Shown one piece after another: positions 28,555 to 37,196 of a stretch of DNA of 41,324 bases. Under the pieces are notes generated by a model. That model was given only the letters and a program-made list of their open reading frames with translations. It was not told where the DNA came from and did not search any database. The stretch spans positions 1 to 41,324 of the forward strand of contig NZ_SLYB01000021.1 in NCBI RefSeq assembly GCF_004340985.1, written 5' to 3'. Positions within the stretch are counted from its first letter, which is position 1; each line of letters starts with the position of its first letter. The DNA is from Cricetibacter osteomyelitidis. Its GTDB lineage: Bacteria; Pseudomonadota; Gammaproteobacteria; Enterobacterales; Pasteurellaceae. The position numbers and the translations under genes were made by a program.

Positions 28555-29922
28555 CTATTTTTCCGCTAATTTATCCAGCAACTTCTGATGAATGCCGCCA
28601 AAACTACCGTTACTCATAACGAGAATATGATCATCTGCTTGGGCCTCTGCTACAATCATATCCACTAATTTATCCAAATCGGCTGTCCAATATGCCGGCT
28701 GAACACATTGCTTGGCGATTTCTGCCACATCCCATGAAATATTATCCGGCTGCAAGAAGAATGCCTGATCGGCACGACCTAATGCCGGAGCGATTTCATC
28801 TTTATGCACGCCCATTTTCATGGTATTGGAACGAGGTTCTAATACGGCAAAAATGCGTTTTGCCCCCCCCACTTTATCGCGAAGTGCGGTTAATGTGGCA
28901 AGAATTTCTGCCGGGTGGTGTGCAAAATCATCATAAACGGTGACACCGTTAACTTCGCCCTTCACTTCCAAACGCCGGTTGGCATTCACAAAAGTTGCTA
29001 AAGCCTTGGCGGAATCTTGGATACCGATACCTGCGTGATACGCGGCGGCAATAGCCATTAATGCATTGTGCATATTGTGTTGCCCCACAATATTCCAATG
29101 CACTTCAGCGGCTTTTTCACCCTGATGAAATACGGCAAACTGCGTGCTGTCATCAGTAATGCGTTCTGCATACCATTCTTGATCTTTGCCTAAAAATTGC
29201 TGTTCAGACCAACAGCCCATGGCTAAGGTATCCTGCACGCTCTGCTCTACTTTCACCGATAAAATACGACCGCTGGCAGAAATGGTACGAATCATATGAT
29301 GGAATTGGCGTTGAATGGCGTGCAAATCATCAAAAATATCTGCGTGATCGAAACCGATATTATTAATAATCAAGGTTTTTGGGTTGTAATGCACAAATTT
29401 GGAGCGTTTATCGAAAAATGCCGTATCGTATTCATCCGCTTCAATAACAAAATATTGACTGCCGCCTAAACGGGCAGATACGCCGAAATTTCCCGCAATT
29501 CCTCCGATTAAAAACCCCGGATTTAAACCGTTTTGTTCCAAAATCCATGTCAACATTCCCGTAGTCGTGGTTTTGCCGTGCGTGCCGGATACGGCAAACA
29601 CCCAGCGATCACGTAATAAATGATCATGCAACCATTGCGGACCGGAAGTGAACGGCAGATTATTTTCCAAGACATATTCCACGCAAGGATTGCCGCGTTT
29701 CATCGCATTACCGATAATCACTAAATCCGGCGCAGGCTGTAATTGAGAAACGTCAAAGTGCAGTATGATTTCTACCCCATTTTTCTCTAAAAAAGTGCTC
29801 ATCGGCGGATATACATTGGTATCCGAACCGGTCACTTTATAGCCCATTTGTTTCGCAATTATCGCTATGCCGCCCATAAAAGTGCCGCACACACCTAAAA
29901 TATGGATATGTTTTGTTTTCAT
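28555..29922 (-). CDS. mpl: UDP-MurNAc:L-Ala-gamma-D-Glu-meso-DAP tripeptide ligase
   Basis: A 455-residue Mur-type ligase that reattaches recycled murein tripeptide to UDP-MurNAc. The N-terminal Rossmann-like part opens MKTKHIHILGVCGTFMGGIA, the ATP-binding loop is VSGTHGKTTTTGML, and DYDDFAHHP-like residues (VYDDFAHHPAEI) form the catalytic core. Length matches E. coli Mpl (457). It is divergent from fbp, with 156 bases between them, and has no operon partner here. Confidence 0.95.
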   Translation of the reverse strand: MKTKHIHILGVCGTFMGGIAIIAKQMGYKVTGSDTNVYPPMSTFLEKNGVEIILHFDVSQLQPAPDLVIIGNAMKRGNPCVEYVLENNLPFTSGPQWLHDHLLRDRWVFAVSGTHGKTTTTGMLTWILEQNGLNPGFLIGGIAGNFGVSARLGGSQYFVIEADEYDTAFFDKRSKFVHYNPKTLIINNIGFDHADIFDDLHAIQRQFHHMIRTISASGRILSVKVEQSVQDTLAMGCWSEQQFLGKDQEWYAERITDDSTQFAVFHQGEKAAEVHWNIVGQHNMHNALMAIAAAYHAGIGIQDSAKALATFVNANRRLEVKGEVNGVTVYDDFAHHPAEILATLTALRDKVGGAKRIFAVLEPRSNTMKMGVHKDEIAPALGRADQAFFLQPDNISWDVAEIAKQCVQPAYWTADLDKLVDMIVAEAQADDHILVMSNGSFGGIHQKLLDKLAEK

Positions 29923-29953
29923 AACTTATTGTCCGTTAATACTTTATTTGAAG

Positions 29954-30024
29954 TGTGACGTAGATCACAGAATTAAAATTCTTTTATTACATCGCTTTCG
30001 CACCGAAAATCAGGTTCTTATAAT
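29954..30024 (+). promoter_or_regulatory. CRP site and promoter of fbp
   Basis: TGTGA-CGTAGA-TCACA (29954-29969) is a full-consensus CRP core. TATAAT at 30019-30024 with a weak TTTCGC -35 (29996-30001, 17-base spacer) predicts a start near 30031, so CRP is near -69.5. Activating fbp when cAMP is high suits gluconeogenesis. The site could also serve mpl in the other direction. Confidence 0.7.
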
Positions 30025-30078
30025 AAAGCAGTCGTGCATATTGCACAACCAAATTAAGAATTTAATCAAGGAAAAATT

Positions 30079-31083
30079 ATGAAAACATTAGGTGAGTTTA
30101 TTATTGAAAAACAAGCGGATTACCCCAATGCCAAAGGGGCGTTAAGCGGTATTTTGTCATCGATACGATTGGCAGCGAAAATCATTCACCGCGATATTAA
30201 TAAAGCAGGTTTAACCAATAATATTCTCGGTGGTTCCGGCGTAGAAAACGTGCAAGGCGAAGCACAAATGAAACTGGATCTGTTTGCACACGATACTATT
30301 AAAAATGCTTTAATGGCTCGTGAAGATGTGGCAGGGTTTGCATCTGAAGAAGAAGAGAATTTTATTGCGTTTGATACGGAACGGGGGCGTAATGCCAAAT
30401 ATATTATTTTAACGGATCCATTGGACGGTTCATCAAATATTGACGTGAATGTCTCTGTAGGCACAATTTTTTCTATTTATCACCGTGTTTCGCCAATCGG
30501 TACGCCGGTCACTATAGAAGATTTTATGCAACCGGGTAATCAGCAAGTGGCGGCGGGCTATGTGGTGTACGGTTCATCTACCATGTTGGTTTATACTACC
30601 GGCCACGGCGTAAACGGATTTACTTACGAGCCGTCATTGGGTACGTTTTATCTTTCTCATGAAAATATTAAATTCCCGGAAACAGGTAAAATTTATTCCA
30701 TCAATGAAGGTCAATATTTACGCTTCCCAATGGGTGTAAAAAAATATATTAAATACTGTCAGGAAGATGATCCAGCGACTAATCGTCCTTATACCTCACG
30801 TTATATCGGTTCACTGGTTTCCGACTTCCACCGTAATATGCTCAAGGGTGGTGTTTATATTTATCCGAGTGCCACCAATTATCCGAAAGGTAAACTGCGT
30901 TTGTTATATGAAGGCAATCCGATGGCATTCTTAGCCGAGCAGGCGGGCGGATTGGCATTAGACGGTTATAATCGCATTTTAGATATCCAACCTACCGCAC
31001 TACATCAGCGCGTGCCATTATTTGTAGGATCGAAATCAATGGTAGAAAAAACAAAAGACTTTATGTTGGAGTTTGGTGAGTAA
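30079..31083 (+). CDS. fbp: fructose-1,6-bisphosphatase class 1
   Basis: A 334-residue gluconeogenic phosphatase, the same size class as E. coli Fbp (332). The metal-binding core [20 protein letters not shown] and the ASEEEEN segment are intact. The C-terminal substrate region ([15 protein letters not shown]) is also conserved. It has CAAGGA upstream of its ATG and is monocistronic between a CRP-controlled promoter and a strong shared terminator. Confidence 0.97.
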   Translation: MKTLGEFIIEKQADYPNAKGALSGILSSIRLAAKIIHRDINKAGLTNNILGGSGVENVQGEAQMKLDLFAHDTIKNALMAREDVAGFASEEEENFIAFDTERGRNAKYIILTDPLDGSSNIDVNVSVGTIFSIYHRVSPIGTPVTIEDFMQPGNQQVAAGYVVYGSSTMLVYTTGHGVNGFTYEPSLGTFYLSHENIKFPETGKIYSINEGQYLRFPMGVKKYIKYCQEDDPATNRPYTSRYIGSLVSDFHRNMLKGGVYIYPSATNYPKGKLRLLYEGNPMAFLAEQAGGLALDGYNRILDIQPTALHQRVPLFVGSKSMVEKTKDFMLEFGE

Positions 31084-31089
31084 AATCCA

Positions 31090-31123
31090 AAAGGGCGTAT
31101 CTTGTCATACGCCCAATTTTTTT
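31090..31123. terminator. Bidirectional terminator between fbp and modA
   Basis: GGGCGTAT-CTTGTC-ATACGCCC forms an 8-pair stem with AATTTTTTT after it on the plus strand. It lies between convergent stops, so modA transcription also ends here and no modB follows. Confidence 0.88.
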
Positions 31124-31125
31124 AG

Positions 31126-31881
31126 TTATTTCACTGAAAAACCATATTTTTCAAAAACTTTCTTAACTTCCGGTGATTCTAAATAAGTTAAAAAAGTGCG
31201 ATTTTCCGCATTATCATGATCTTTTAATATCGCTGCCGGATATTCCACCGCTTTATAGCTATCGGTAGGAAATTCGCCTACCACTTTGACTTTTTCTGTG
31301 GCTTTTGCATCCGTACCATATACGATACCATATGGTGCTTCTGCACGCTCAACTAAAGCTAATGCGGCTCGTACGTCTTTTGCTTTGGCAAGTTTATCGC
31401 TTACAAAATCCCATAAATTGAGTTTCGTCAATGCCTCCTTCGCATAGATACCGGCAGGCACATGATCAGGATCGCCCACTGATAGATAGTTGTTTTTTAA
31501 ATTATTGATCCACTGGCCTTGAGCAATATCCACTTTCATTTCTTTGCTGTCCGTCGGTGCAATTAACACAAGCGAGTTGCCGACTAACACTTTTTCAGTG
31601 TCTTTCACGGTTAATCCTTTTTCGGATAAATAATTCATCCATTTAGTATTAGCAGAAATAAATAAATCTGCCGGAGCACCTTGTTCAATTTGCTTCGCCA
31701 ACGTAGATGATGATGCAAAAGAAAACACGATTTCTTCTTGCGGATTAGTTTTTTTATATTCTGTCGCAACATCTTGTAGTGCATTTGTCATTGAAGCAGC
31801 GGCAAAAACAGTTATTTTAGCTTGTGCCACTCCTGTGGTCAGCAAAAGTGCGGTTAAAACGGCAGTCATTTTTGATTTCAT
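31126..31881 (-). CDS. modA: molybdate ABC transporter, periplasmic binding protein
   Basis: A 251-residue precursor with a signal peptide ending GVAQA at residue 21, then KITVFAAASMTNAL, the ModA N-terminal signature. Binding-site features FSFASSSTLAKQIEQGAPAD and VPAGIYAKEAL are typical of ModA. Length is close to E. coli ModA (257). It is divergent from modE, 119 bases apart. Unlike the usual modABC order no permease (modB) or ATPase (modC) gene follows. A terminator and fbp do. Confidence 0.94.
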   Translation of the reverse strand: MKSKMTAVLTALLLTTGVAQAKITVFAAASMTNALQDVATEYKKTNPQEEIVFSFASSSTLAKQIEQGAPADLFISANTKWMNYLSEKGLTVKDTEKVLVGNSLVLIAPTDSKEMKVDIAQGQWINNLKNNYLSVGDPDHVPAGIYAKEALTKLNLWDFVSDKLAKAKDVRAALALVERAEAPYGIVYGTDAKATEKVKVVGEFPTDSYKAVEYPAAILKDHDNAENRTFLTYLESPEVKKVFEKYGFSVK

Positions 31882-31918
31882 AGCATCTCCTTAATATATC
31901 AACAAATTATGTAAAACA

Positions 31919-31937
31919 TTATATAACGAATATATAA
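31919..31937. promoter_or_regulatory. Candidate ModE-type operator between modA and modE
   Basis: TTATATAACGAATATATAA carries two TATATA half sites in near-inverted arrangement with a CG in the middle. E. coli ModE sites are built from TATATA/TATAT-rich halves with CG at the outer edges. The spacing here is not the classical one, so this is only a candidate. Confidence 0.35.
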
Positions 31938-32000
31938 ACAAAAGCTACATATCAAACAAAAATTATTCTAAAATAACTAAAAAGTTTACGGAGTAAAGTT

Positions 32001-32777
32001 ATGTTAGAAAGTGAAATTTTATTGACGATAAAATTACAACAACAGTTATTTGTTGACCCTAAACGCATTAAATTATTAAAGGAAATCCAACAATGCGGTT
32101 CGATTAATCAAGCGGCCAAAAATGCCAAAGTCAGCTATAAAAGTGCATGGGATCATCTACAAGCGATGAATGAAATAAGTCCGCATCCACTGTTGGAACG
32201 CAATACCGGCGGTAAAAACGGCGGTGGTACCTCACTCACCACATACGCGTTGAGATTATTACAACTCTATGATTTTCTTCAACAAACTCAAGAAAAAGCA
32301 TTTGCAGTACTACAAGATGAAAATGTGCCGTTGGAAAGCCTGCTTTCTGCTACGGCTCGTTTTTCTTTGCAAAGCAGTGCACGTAATCAATTAATCGGCA
32401 ATATTAATAAACTCACTTATGAACACGGTAAATGCTTGGTTGAAGTTCGCATTGGAGGATTAATCGAACCGCTTTATGCGGAAATTACCGAAAAAAGTGC
32501 GGTGCGTTTACAATTAGTTTCCGACAAAGAAATTATGCTGATGATCAAAGCACCTTGGATAAAAATCATAAAAAATACAGAAAAAAATGAACAAACGTTC
32601 AAAAATCTGGTCAAAGGGAATGTTACAGAAGTAACTGGCAAGGACAAGAATGAAGTTATCATCGATCTCGGTAATAATATAGAAATTTGTGCTATTGCCG
32701 ATGAGAATATTAGCCAAGGCGAACAAGTGTGGATCCATATCGAACCGGATCAAATCGTACTAGCAACCTTATTATAA
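32001..32777 (+). CDS. modE: molybdate-responsive transcriptional regulator ModE
   Basis: A 258-residue regulator (E. coli ModE is 262). An N-terminal winged helix (about 1-110) contains CGSINQAAKNAKVSYKSAWDHLQAM and the wing GGKNGGGTSLT. Two C-terminal Mop-like molybdate-binding repeats follow (about 125-190, SARNQLIGNINKL; and 195-258, FKNLVKGNVTEVTG). It probably represses modA when molybdate is plentiful. It has ACGGAG before the ATG, and the small lipoprotein gene follows 12 bases later. Confidence 0.95.
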   Translation: MLESEILLTIKLQQQLFVDPKRIKLLKEIQQCGSINQAAKNAKVSYKSAWDHLQAMNEISPHPLLERNTGGKNGGGTSLTTYALRLLQLYDFLQQTQEKAFAVLQDENVPLESLLSATARFSLQSSARNQLIGNINKLTYEHGKCLVEVRIGGLIEPLYAEITEKSAVRLQLVSDKEIMLMIKAPWIKIIKNTEKNEQTFKNLVKGNVTEVTGKDKNEVIIDLGNNIEICAIADENISQGEQVWIHIEPDQIVLATLL

Positions 32778-32789
32778 TTAGAGGTATTT

Positions 32790-32993
32790 ATGAAAAACAT
32801 CTTAATAAAATCAGTATTAATCGCAATGTTAGGTGCATCAATCGTAGGCTGTTCTAATATGGATAGACAGCAAAAAAATACCGCAGTCGGTGCAGCAATC
32901 GGCGGTGCAGCCGGTGCGATTATCGGTGACAGTACCGGTGCAACCCTTGGTGGTGCGGCATTAGGCGGTTTAATCGGTAGTCAGGTGCGTTAA
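32790..32993 (+). CDS. Small lipoprotein with a glycine-zipper motif
   Basis: A 67-residue precursor with a lipobox ASIVGC (acylated C21 after a 20-residue signal) and a mature part of 47 residues holding a glycine zipper (GAAIGGAAGAIIG and GGAALGGLIG), like OsmB and the 17-kDa antigen family. It is likely an outer membrane or periplasmic-facing lipoprotein of unknown role. It begins 12 bases after modE, so it may be transcribed with that gene, and has TTAGAGG before the ATG. Confidence 0.82.
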   Translation: MKNILIKSVLIAMLGASIVGCSNMDRQQKNTAVGAAIGGAAGAIIGDSTGATLGGAALGGLIGSQVR

Positions 32994-33008
32994 TTTATCA
33001 AAACATAA

Positions 33009-33040
33009 AAAAAGCGATTTTAATTGAAATCGCTTTTTCG
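33009..33040. terminator. Bidirectional terminator after the lipoprotein gene and glyS
   Basis: AAAGCGATTT and AAATCGCTTT form a 10-pair stem around TAATTG, with an A run on one side and a T run on the other, between convergent genes. Confidence 0.88.
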
Positions 33041-33053
33041 TTTTATCATCTTG

Positions 33054-35123
33054 TTACTGCAACAACGAAATATCCGCTGCTTGCAAAAATAAATTACGCA
33101 AAGTATTTAAAATCGCTAAACGATTTTGACGTAATTTTTCATCATCCGCATTCACCATCACATTTTCAAAGAAATTGTCCACAGTTTCACGCAAACTCGC
33201 CAAACGATCTAATGCAGTTTGGTAGTCCCCTTGTGCAAAGATAGGTTGTAATTCGCTTTGCAGTTTTTCCACTTGTTCCGCCAATGCGATTTCTGCCGAT
33301 TCTACGCATAAAGTGCGGTCGATTTTATCTGAAATTTTACCTTCCACTTTCGCTAGAATATTGCTTACACGTTTATTCGCAGCGGCTAAGGCTTCGGCTG
33401 AATCTAAGGTGCGAAAATGAGCCACTGCACGTACGCGGTCATCAAAATCCGCAGGACGGGTCGGACGGCGAGCCAATACCGCTTGAATAACATCCACCGC
33501 AATACCTTCATCTTGATACCAAGCACGGAAACGGCCGAGCATAAAATCCACTACATCCGCAATCACATTTTCATTAGTGAGCTTATCGCCATAAAGTGCG
33601 GTGGATTTTTCCACTAAATCCGTTAAATCCAGTGGTAATTTTTTCTCTACGATAATACGCAGCACGCCTAATGCGGCACGACGCAAGGCAAACGGATCTT
33701 TATCCCCTTTCGGATGCTGACCGATGCCGAAAATACCGGTTAAAGTATCGATTTTATCCGCTAATGCCACAGAACAAGCCACTAAAGAATGCGGTAACTC
33801 ATCACCCGCAAAGCGTGGCATATATTGTTCGTTTAAAGCAATTGCCACTTCTTCATCTTCACCGTCGTGACGCGCATAGTGCATTCCCATTACGCCTTGG
33901 GTGTCGGTAAATTCAAACACCATATTGGTTATTAAATCGCATTTTGACAGCAATCCTGCACGTTTGGCTTTCGCTTCATCTGCACCGATTTGTTGTGCGA
34001 TAATACCGCTTAACTGCTCTACTCGAGCGGTTTTATCACGCAATGTGCCCAGCTGTTGTTGGAATAACACGGTTTCCAAATGCGGTAATTTGTCTTCCAA
34101 ACGCTGTTTTAAATCGGTTTTAAAGAAAAATTCTGCATCAGACAAACGCGGACGCACCACTTTTTCGTTTCCTTCAATAATCGCACTTGGATCTTGCGGA
34201 TTAATGTTCGATACGAAAATAAAGTGCGGTAATAATTTGCCGTTTTTATCATAAATCGGGAAATATTTCTGATCGCCTTTCATGGTATAAACCAAGGCTT
34301 CCGCCGGTACTGCTAAGAAACGTTCTTCAAACTTTGCCGTCAACACATTCGGAAATTCCACCAAGGACGTTACTTCATCCAACAGGCTTTCTTCAATATC
34401 AGCCACACCGCCTAATTCAGCCGCTGCTTTTTCCGTATTTTGACGGATCTTATCTTTACGTGCCTGGAAATCCGCAATCACTAAACCGCGATCCGCTAAA
34501 ATTTGCGGATATTGATCCGCACTTTGGATCTCAAATTCGCTCTCGCCCATAAAACGGTGACCACGAATAATACGGGCTGATTTCACGCCGAGAATTTCAC
34601 CGTTAATCAATTCATCGCCGAACAATAATGTCACGGTATGTACCGGACGAATAAATTGCACGGTTTTATCCGCCCAACGCATCGGTTTTGGAATCGGTAA
34701 TTTCGCCAAGGCATTGGCAGTTAAATCCGCTAAAACCGCTTTGGCATTTTGCCCTTCGATCACGGCACGATACACCAGCCATTCGCCTTTATCAGTGGCA
34801 ACACGTTCTGCCTGCTCCACCGTAATACCGCAACCCCGGGCCCACCCTTCCGCGGCTTTGGTCGGTTTGCCTTCCGCATCAAATGCCTGAGCTACCGCCG
34901 GCCCGCGTTTTTCGATTTCTTTATTCGGCTGCCGAGTCAAAAGTGCGGTCACTTTTAATGCCAAACGACGCGGTGTCGCAAACCACTCAATTTTATCAAA
35001 AGTCAATCCCGCTTGATTTAACTCTTGTTCCATATTCTCTGCAAAAGCAGTGGCTAATTTTTTGAGTGCCTTCGGTGGCAGCTCTTCAGTGCCGATTTCG
35101 GCTAGGAAGTTTTGTGTTGTCAT
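33054..35123 (-). CDS. glyS: glycyl-tRNA synthetase beta subunit
   Basis: A 689-residue beta subunit of the bacterial alpha2beta2 glycyl-tRNA synthetase, which binds tRNA-Gly, matching E. coli GlyS (689). It opens [20 protein letters not shown], the family signature, and ends with the anticodon-binding-like helical domain ([22 protein letters not shown]). It is the last gene of a four-gene minus-strand cluster, 33 bases after the thioredoxin-fold gene. Several uptake cores lie within it (about 33311, 33591, 34221 and 34951). Confidence 0.97.
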   Translation of the reverse strand: MTTQNFLAEIGTEELPPKALKKLATAFAENMEQELNQAGLTFDKIEWFATPRRLALKVTALLTRQPNKEIEKRGPAVAQAFDAEGKPTKAAEGWARGCGITVEQAERVATDKGEWLVYRAVIEGQNAKAVLADLTANALAKLPIPKPMRWADKTVQFIRPVHTVTLLFGDELINGEILGVKSARIIRGHRFMGESEFEIQSADQYPQILADRGLVIADFQARKDKIRQNTEKAAAELGGVADIEESLLDEVTSLVEFPNVLTAKFEERFLAVPAEALVYTMKGDQKYFPIYDKNGKLLPHFIFVSNINPQDPSAIIEGNEKVVRPRLSDAEFFFKTDLKQRLEDKLPHLETVLFQQQLGTLRDKTARVEQLSGIIAQQIGADEAKAKRAGLLSKCDLITNMVFEFTDTQGVMGMHYARHDGEDEEVAIALNEQYMPRFAGDELPHSLVACSVALADKIDTLTGIFGIGQHPKGDKDPFALRRAALGVLRIIVEKKLPLDLTDLVEKSTALYGDKLTNENVIADVVDFMLGRFRAWYQDEGIAVDVIQAVLARRPTRPADFDDRVRAVAHFRTLDSAEALAAANKRVSNILAKVEGKISDKIDRTLCVESAEIALAEQVEKLQSELQPIFAQGDYQTALDRLASLRETVDNFFENVMVNADDEKLRQNRLAILNTLRNLFLQAADISLLQ

Positions 35124-35156
35124 TGTTTTTCTCTTTCAAGATCAAATTTAGTCAAC

Positions 35157-35420
35157 TTAACTAAAAATACGTTCTAATTCATTAGGTTCAAAAATAATCT
35201 CACCGCTTTCCAACACCAATGCCGGGATACCGATATAGCCTTTTGCTTTACGTTCTGCAAAAGCCGGTGCGTTATCACGAATTGCTAAAAAGCGTTTTAA
35301 ATTCGGCATGTAGTCAGAAATATTTGCTGCCTCATACTCAATATTCAGTTCCGCTAATTTCGCCACAAACGGCGGTGTATCCGGACATTTATCACTAAAA
35401 TATAATACGGGTTTTGTCAT
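35157..35420 (-). CDS. Thioredoxin/glutaredoxin-fold small protein
   Basis: An 87-residue protein with a glutaredoxin-like beta-alpha-beta start (MTKPVLYFSDKCPDTPPFVAK) with C12 at the expected active-site position, then the cis-proline-type segment IGIPALVL near residue 65 and a C-terminal helix. The site reads C-P-D-T, so it lacks the second cysteine of classical CPYC; a monothiol or non-catalytic role is possible. I start at 35420 (GGACAATAAAATG), one base after the stop of the upstream gene, not at 35444. Target is unknown. Confidence 0.72.
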   Translation of the reverse strand: MTKPVLYFSDKCPDTPPFVAKLAELNIEYEAANISDYMPNLKRFLAIRDNAPAFAERKAKGYIGIPALVLESGEIIFEPNELERIFS

Positions 35421-35421
35421 T

Positions 35422-36072
35422 TTATTGTCCTTTTTGTTCCGCAAGTGCGGTTGGATTTAATACCGGTTCGCCGATTTTGCTCAAACGATTGCGGTCTTTA
35501 TGATGGAAAGGTTCATCGTAATTCGGAATGCTCATTACCGTATCTTGTTCATAAGACCAAGTGCCGTCGTTATTGATTTTAACCGTGATCGTATAGCTTT
35601 CAGTGGTAAAGTTTTGCTCTAAAAACGGGTTAGAAATAATGCCGTTGGTGAGCGAACCACGCACTGCCGTTAAAGTAAATTCTTTATCATCCGCTTTAGC
35701 ATTACCGGTTGCCATTAAGGTTTGCCCGCGCGGAATACTCAAAGTTAACAATAAGTTTCCTGTTGCAGGTTCCCATAACCAGTAACCCACCTGATCGTGA
35801 AAGGTTTCAACGTTATCCGGCTGTACTACGTGAAGGTGATAACGCAAGCCATAGAACAATTGCGGACCATTGGTTTGTGCATCAATAGGATGCAGTTCGA
35901 TATGCTCAATATAAGGATCCTTTTCCGCACCTTCCGCTTTGGGGTTGATATCCACACCGCGTTTTCCTTCCCAAATTCCCGCCATTGCCGCAAGAGGTCC
36001 CAGATTTTTTAAAGTATTGATATCGGTGTCCGCTTCAGTATAAATATCATCAGGGTATTGATGTGCTGTCAT
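35422..36072 (-). CDS. Nitrobindin-like heme-binding beta-barrel protein
   Basis: A 216-residue protein resembling the FABP-like/nitrobindin superfamily (DUF1794-type). It has the opening LAAMAGIWEGKRGVDINP, which recalls the nitrobindin GxWxGxG region, and long beta strands (FHDQVGYWLWEPATGNLLLTL, YTITVKINNDGTWSY). There is no signal peptide. Human THAP4 and related proteins bind ferric heme and nitric oxide. A heme-ligand histidine near the end (EPFHHKDRN) is suggestive. Heme binding here is inferred. It sits between glyQ and the thioredoxin-fold gene. Confidence 0.65.
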   Translation of the reverse strand: MTAHQYPDDIYTEADTDINTLKNLGPLAAMAGIWEGKRGVDINPKAEGAEKDPYIEHIELHPIDAQTNGPQLFYGLRYHLHVVQPDNVETFHDQVGYWLWEPATGNLLLTLSIPRGQTLMATGNAKADDKEFTLTAVRGSLTNGIISNPFLEQNFTTESYTITVKINNDGTWSYEQDTVMSIPNYDEPFHHKDRNRLSKIGEPVLNPTALAEQKGQ

Positions 36073-36093
36073 ATTGTGTCCTTGTTTTCTTAG

Positions 36094-36140
36094 AAAGTGC
36101 GGTGAGTTTTAAAAATTTTTAATAAAAGCCACCGCACTTT
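36094..36140. repeat. Inverted pair of uptake signals between glyQ and the nitrobindin-like gene
   Basis: AAAGTGCGGTG (36094-36104) and CACCGCACTTT (36130-36140) are inverted, 25 bases apart. On the minus strand the hairpin is not followed by a strong T tract, so it may be only a partial terminator within the glyQ cluster. Confidence 0.6.
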
Positions 36141-36144
36141 ATTA

Positions 36145-37050
36145 TTATTTTTTACAACCCGGAAAACCTAACGCTTCGCGGCTGGCGTAATAGGCTTCTG
36201 CCACACCTTTGGTTAAGGCTCGGATGCGTAAAATATAGCGTTGGCGTTCCGTTACCGAAATCGCTTTGCGAGCATCCAACATATTAAAGCTGTGTGCCGC
36301 TTTTAAAATACGTTCGTAAGCCGGTAGCGGTAAAGGTTTCTCTAACTCTAATAAAGACTTCGCTTCTTTTTCGTACTGCTCAAAAGCGTGGAATAAAAAA
36401 TCCGTGTCCGCATATTCAAAATTATAGGTGGACTGCTCTACTTCGTTTTGGTGGAACACATCGCCGTAAGTCGTTTTGCCTAACGGACCATCAGACCATA
36501 TCAAATCATAAACAGAATCCACACCTTGAATATACATTGCCAAACGTTCTAAACCATAGGTGATTTCGCCGGTCACCGGTTTGCATTCCAAACCGCCCAC
36601 TTGTTGAAAATAGGTAAATTGGGTCACTTCCATTCCGTTCAGCCACACTTCCCAACCTAATCCCCACGCACCTAAAGTCGGGTTTTCCCAGTTGTCTTCA
36701 ACGAAACGAATATCGTTTTGAGTCGGATCAAAACCGAGCATTTTCAAACTATCTAAATACAATTCTTGAATATTGTCCGGTGACGGTTTGATGACCACTT
36801 GGAATTGATAATAATGCTGCAAACGGTTTGGATTTTCGCCATAACGGCCGTCAGTCGGACGACGTGAAGGCTGAACGTAAGCAAATGCCATTGGTTCGGG
36901 GCCTAATGCACGCAGTGCTGTCATTGGGTGGGATGTCCCCGCACCAACTTCCATATCAAACGGCTGCACCACTGTACACCCCACATTCGCCCAATATTCT
37001 TGCAGTGCCAGAATCATACCTTGAAAGGTTTTTACATTAAATTTGCTCAT
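36145..37050 (-). CDS. glyQ: glycyl-tRNA synthetase alpha subunit
   Basis: A 301-residue catalytic subunit that activates glycine and charges tRNA-Gly with GlyS. It has the class II features of the family ([60 protein letters not shown]). Length matches E. coli GlyQ (303). It is the first gene of the cluster glyQ, nitrobindin-like, thioredoxin-fold, glyS. In E. coli glyQ and glyS are directly adjacent, so the two inserted genes are a difference worth noting. Confidence 0.97.
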   Translation of the reverse strand: MSKFNVKTFQGMILALQEYWANVGCTVVQPFDMEVGAGTSHPMTALRALGPEPMAFAYVQPSRRPTDGRYGENPNRLQHYYQFQVVIKPSPDNIQELYLDSLKMLGFDPTQNDIRFVEDNWENPTLGAWGLGWEVWLNGMEVTQFTYFQQVGGLECKPVTGEITYGLERLAMYIQGVDSVYDLIWSDGPLGKTTYGDVFHQNEVEQSTYNFEYADTDFLFHAFEQYEKEAKSLLELEKPLPLPAYERILKAAHSFNMLDARKAISVTERQRYILRIRALTKGVAEAYYASREALGFPGCKK

Positions 37051-37136
37051 AATTTTTTGTACGTTGATTAAATGAATAGAAAAATGCGGTTTATTATACG
37101 GGAAAACCCACTATTTTTATAGAAGGAAACGAAAAA

Positions 37137-37188
37137 AAGTGCGGTGATAAAAAACAACGTTTTTATATAAAAATCTCACCGCACTTGA
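37137..37188 (-). terminator. Terminator of paired uptake signals after the SulP gene
   Basis: AAGTGCGGTGA (37137-37147) and TCACCGCACTT (37176-37186) pair; on the minus strand the stem runs into seven T residues. The loop is long and AT-rich. Confidence 0.65.
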
Positions 37189-37196
37189 ACTGTTAA

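Noticed and set aside
33284-34958. A series of plus-strand open frames of 60-117 codons within glyS
   Set aside because: They are shadows of glyS on the other strand, with no ribosome-binding sites and no recognisable domains.
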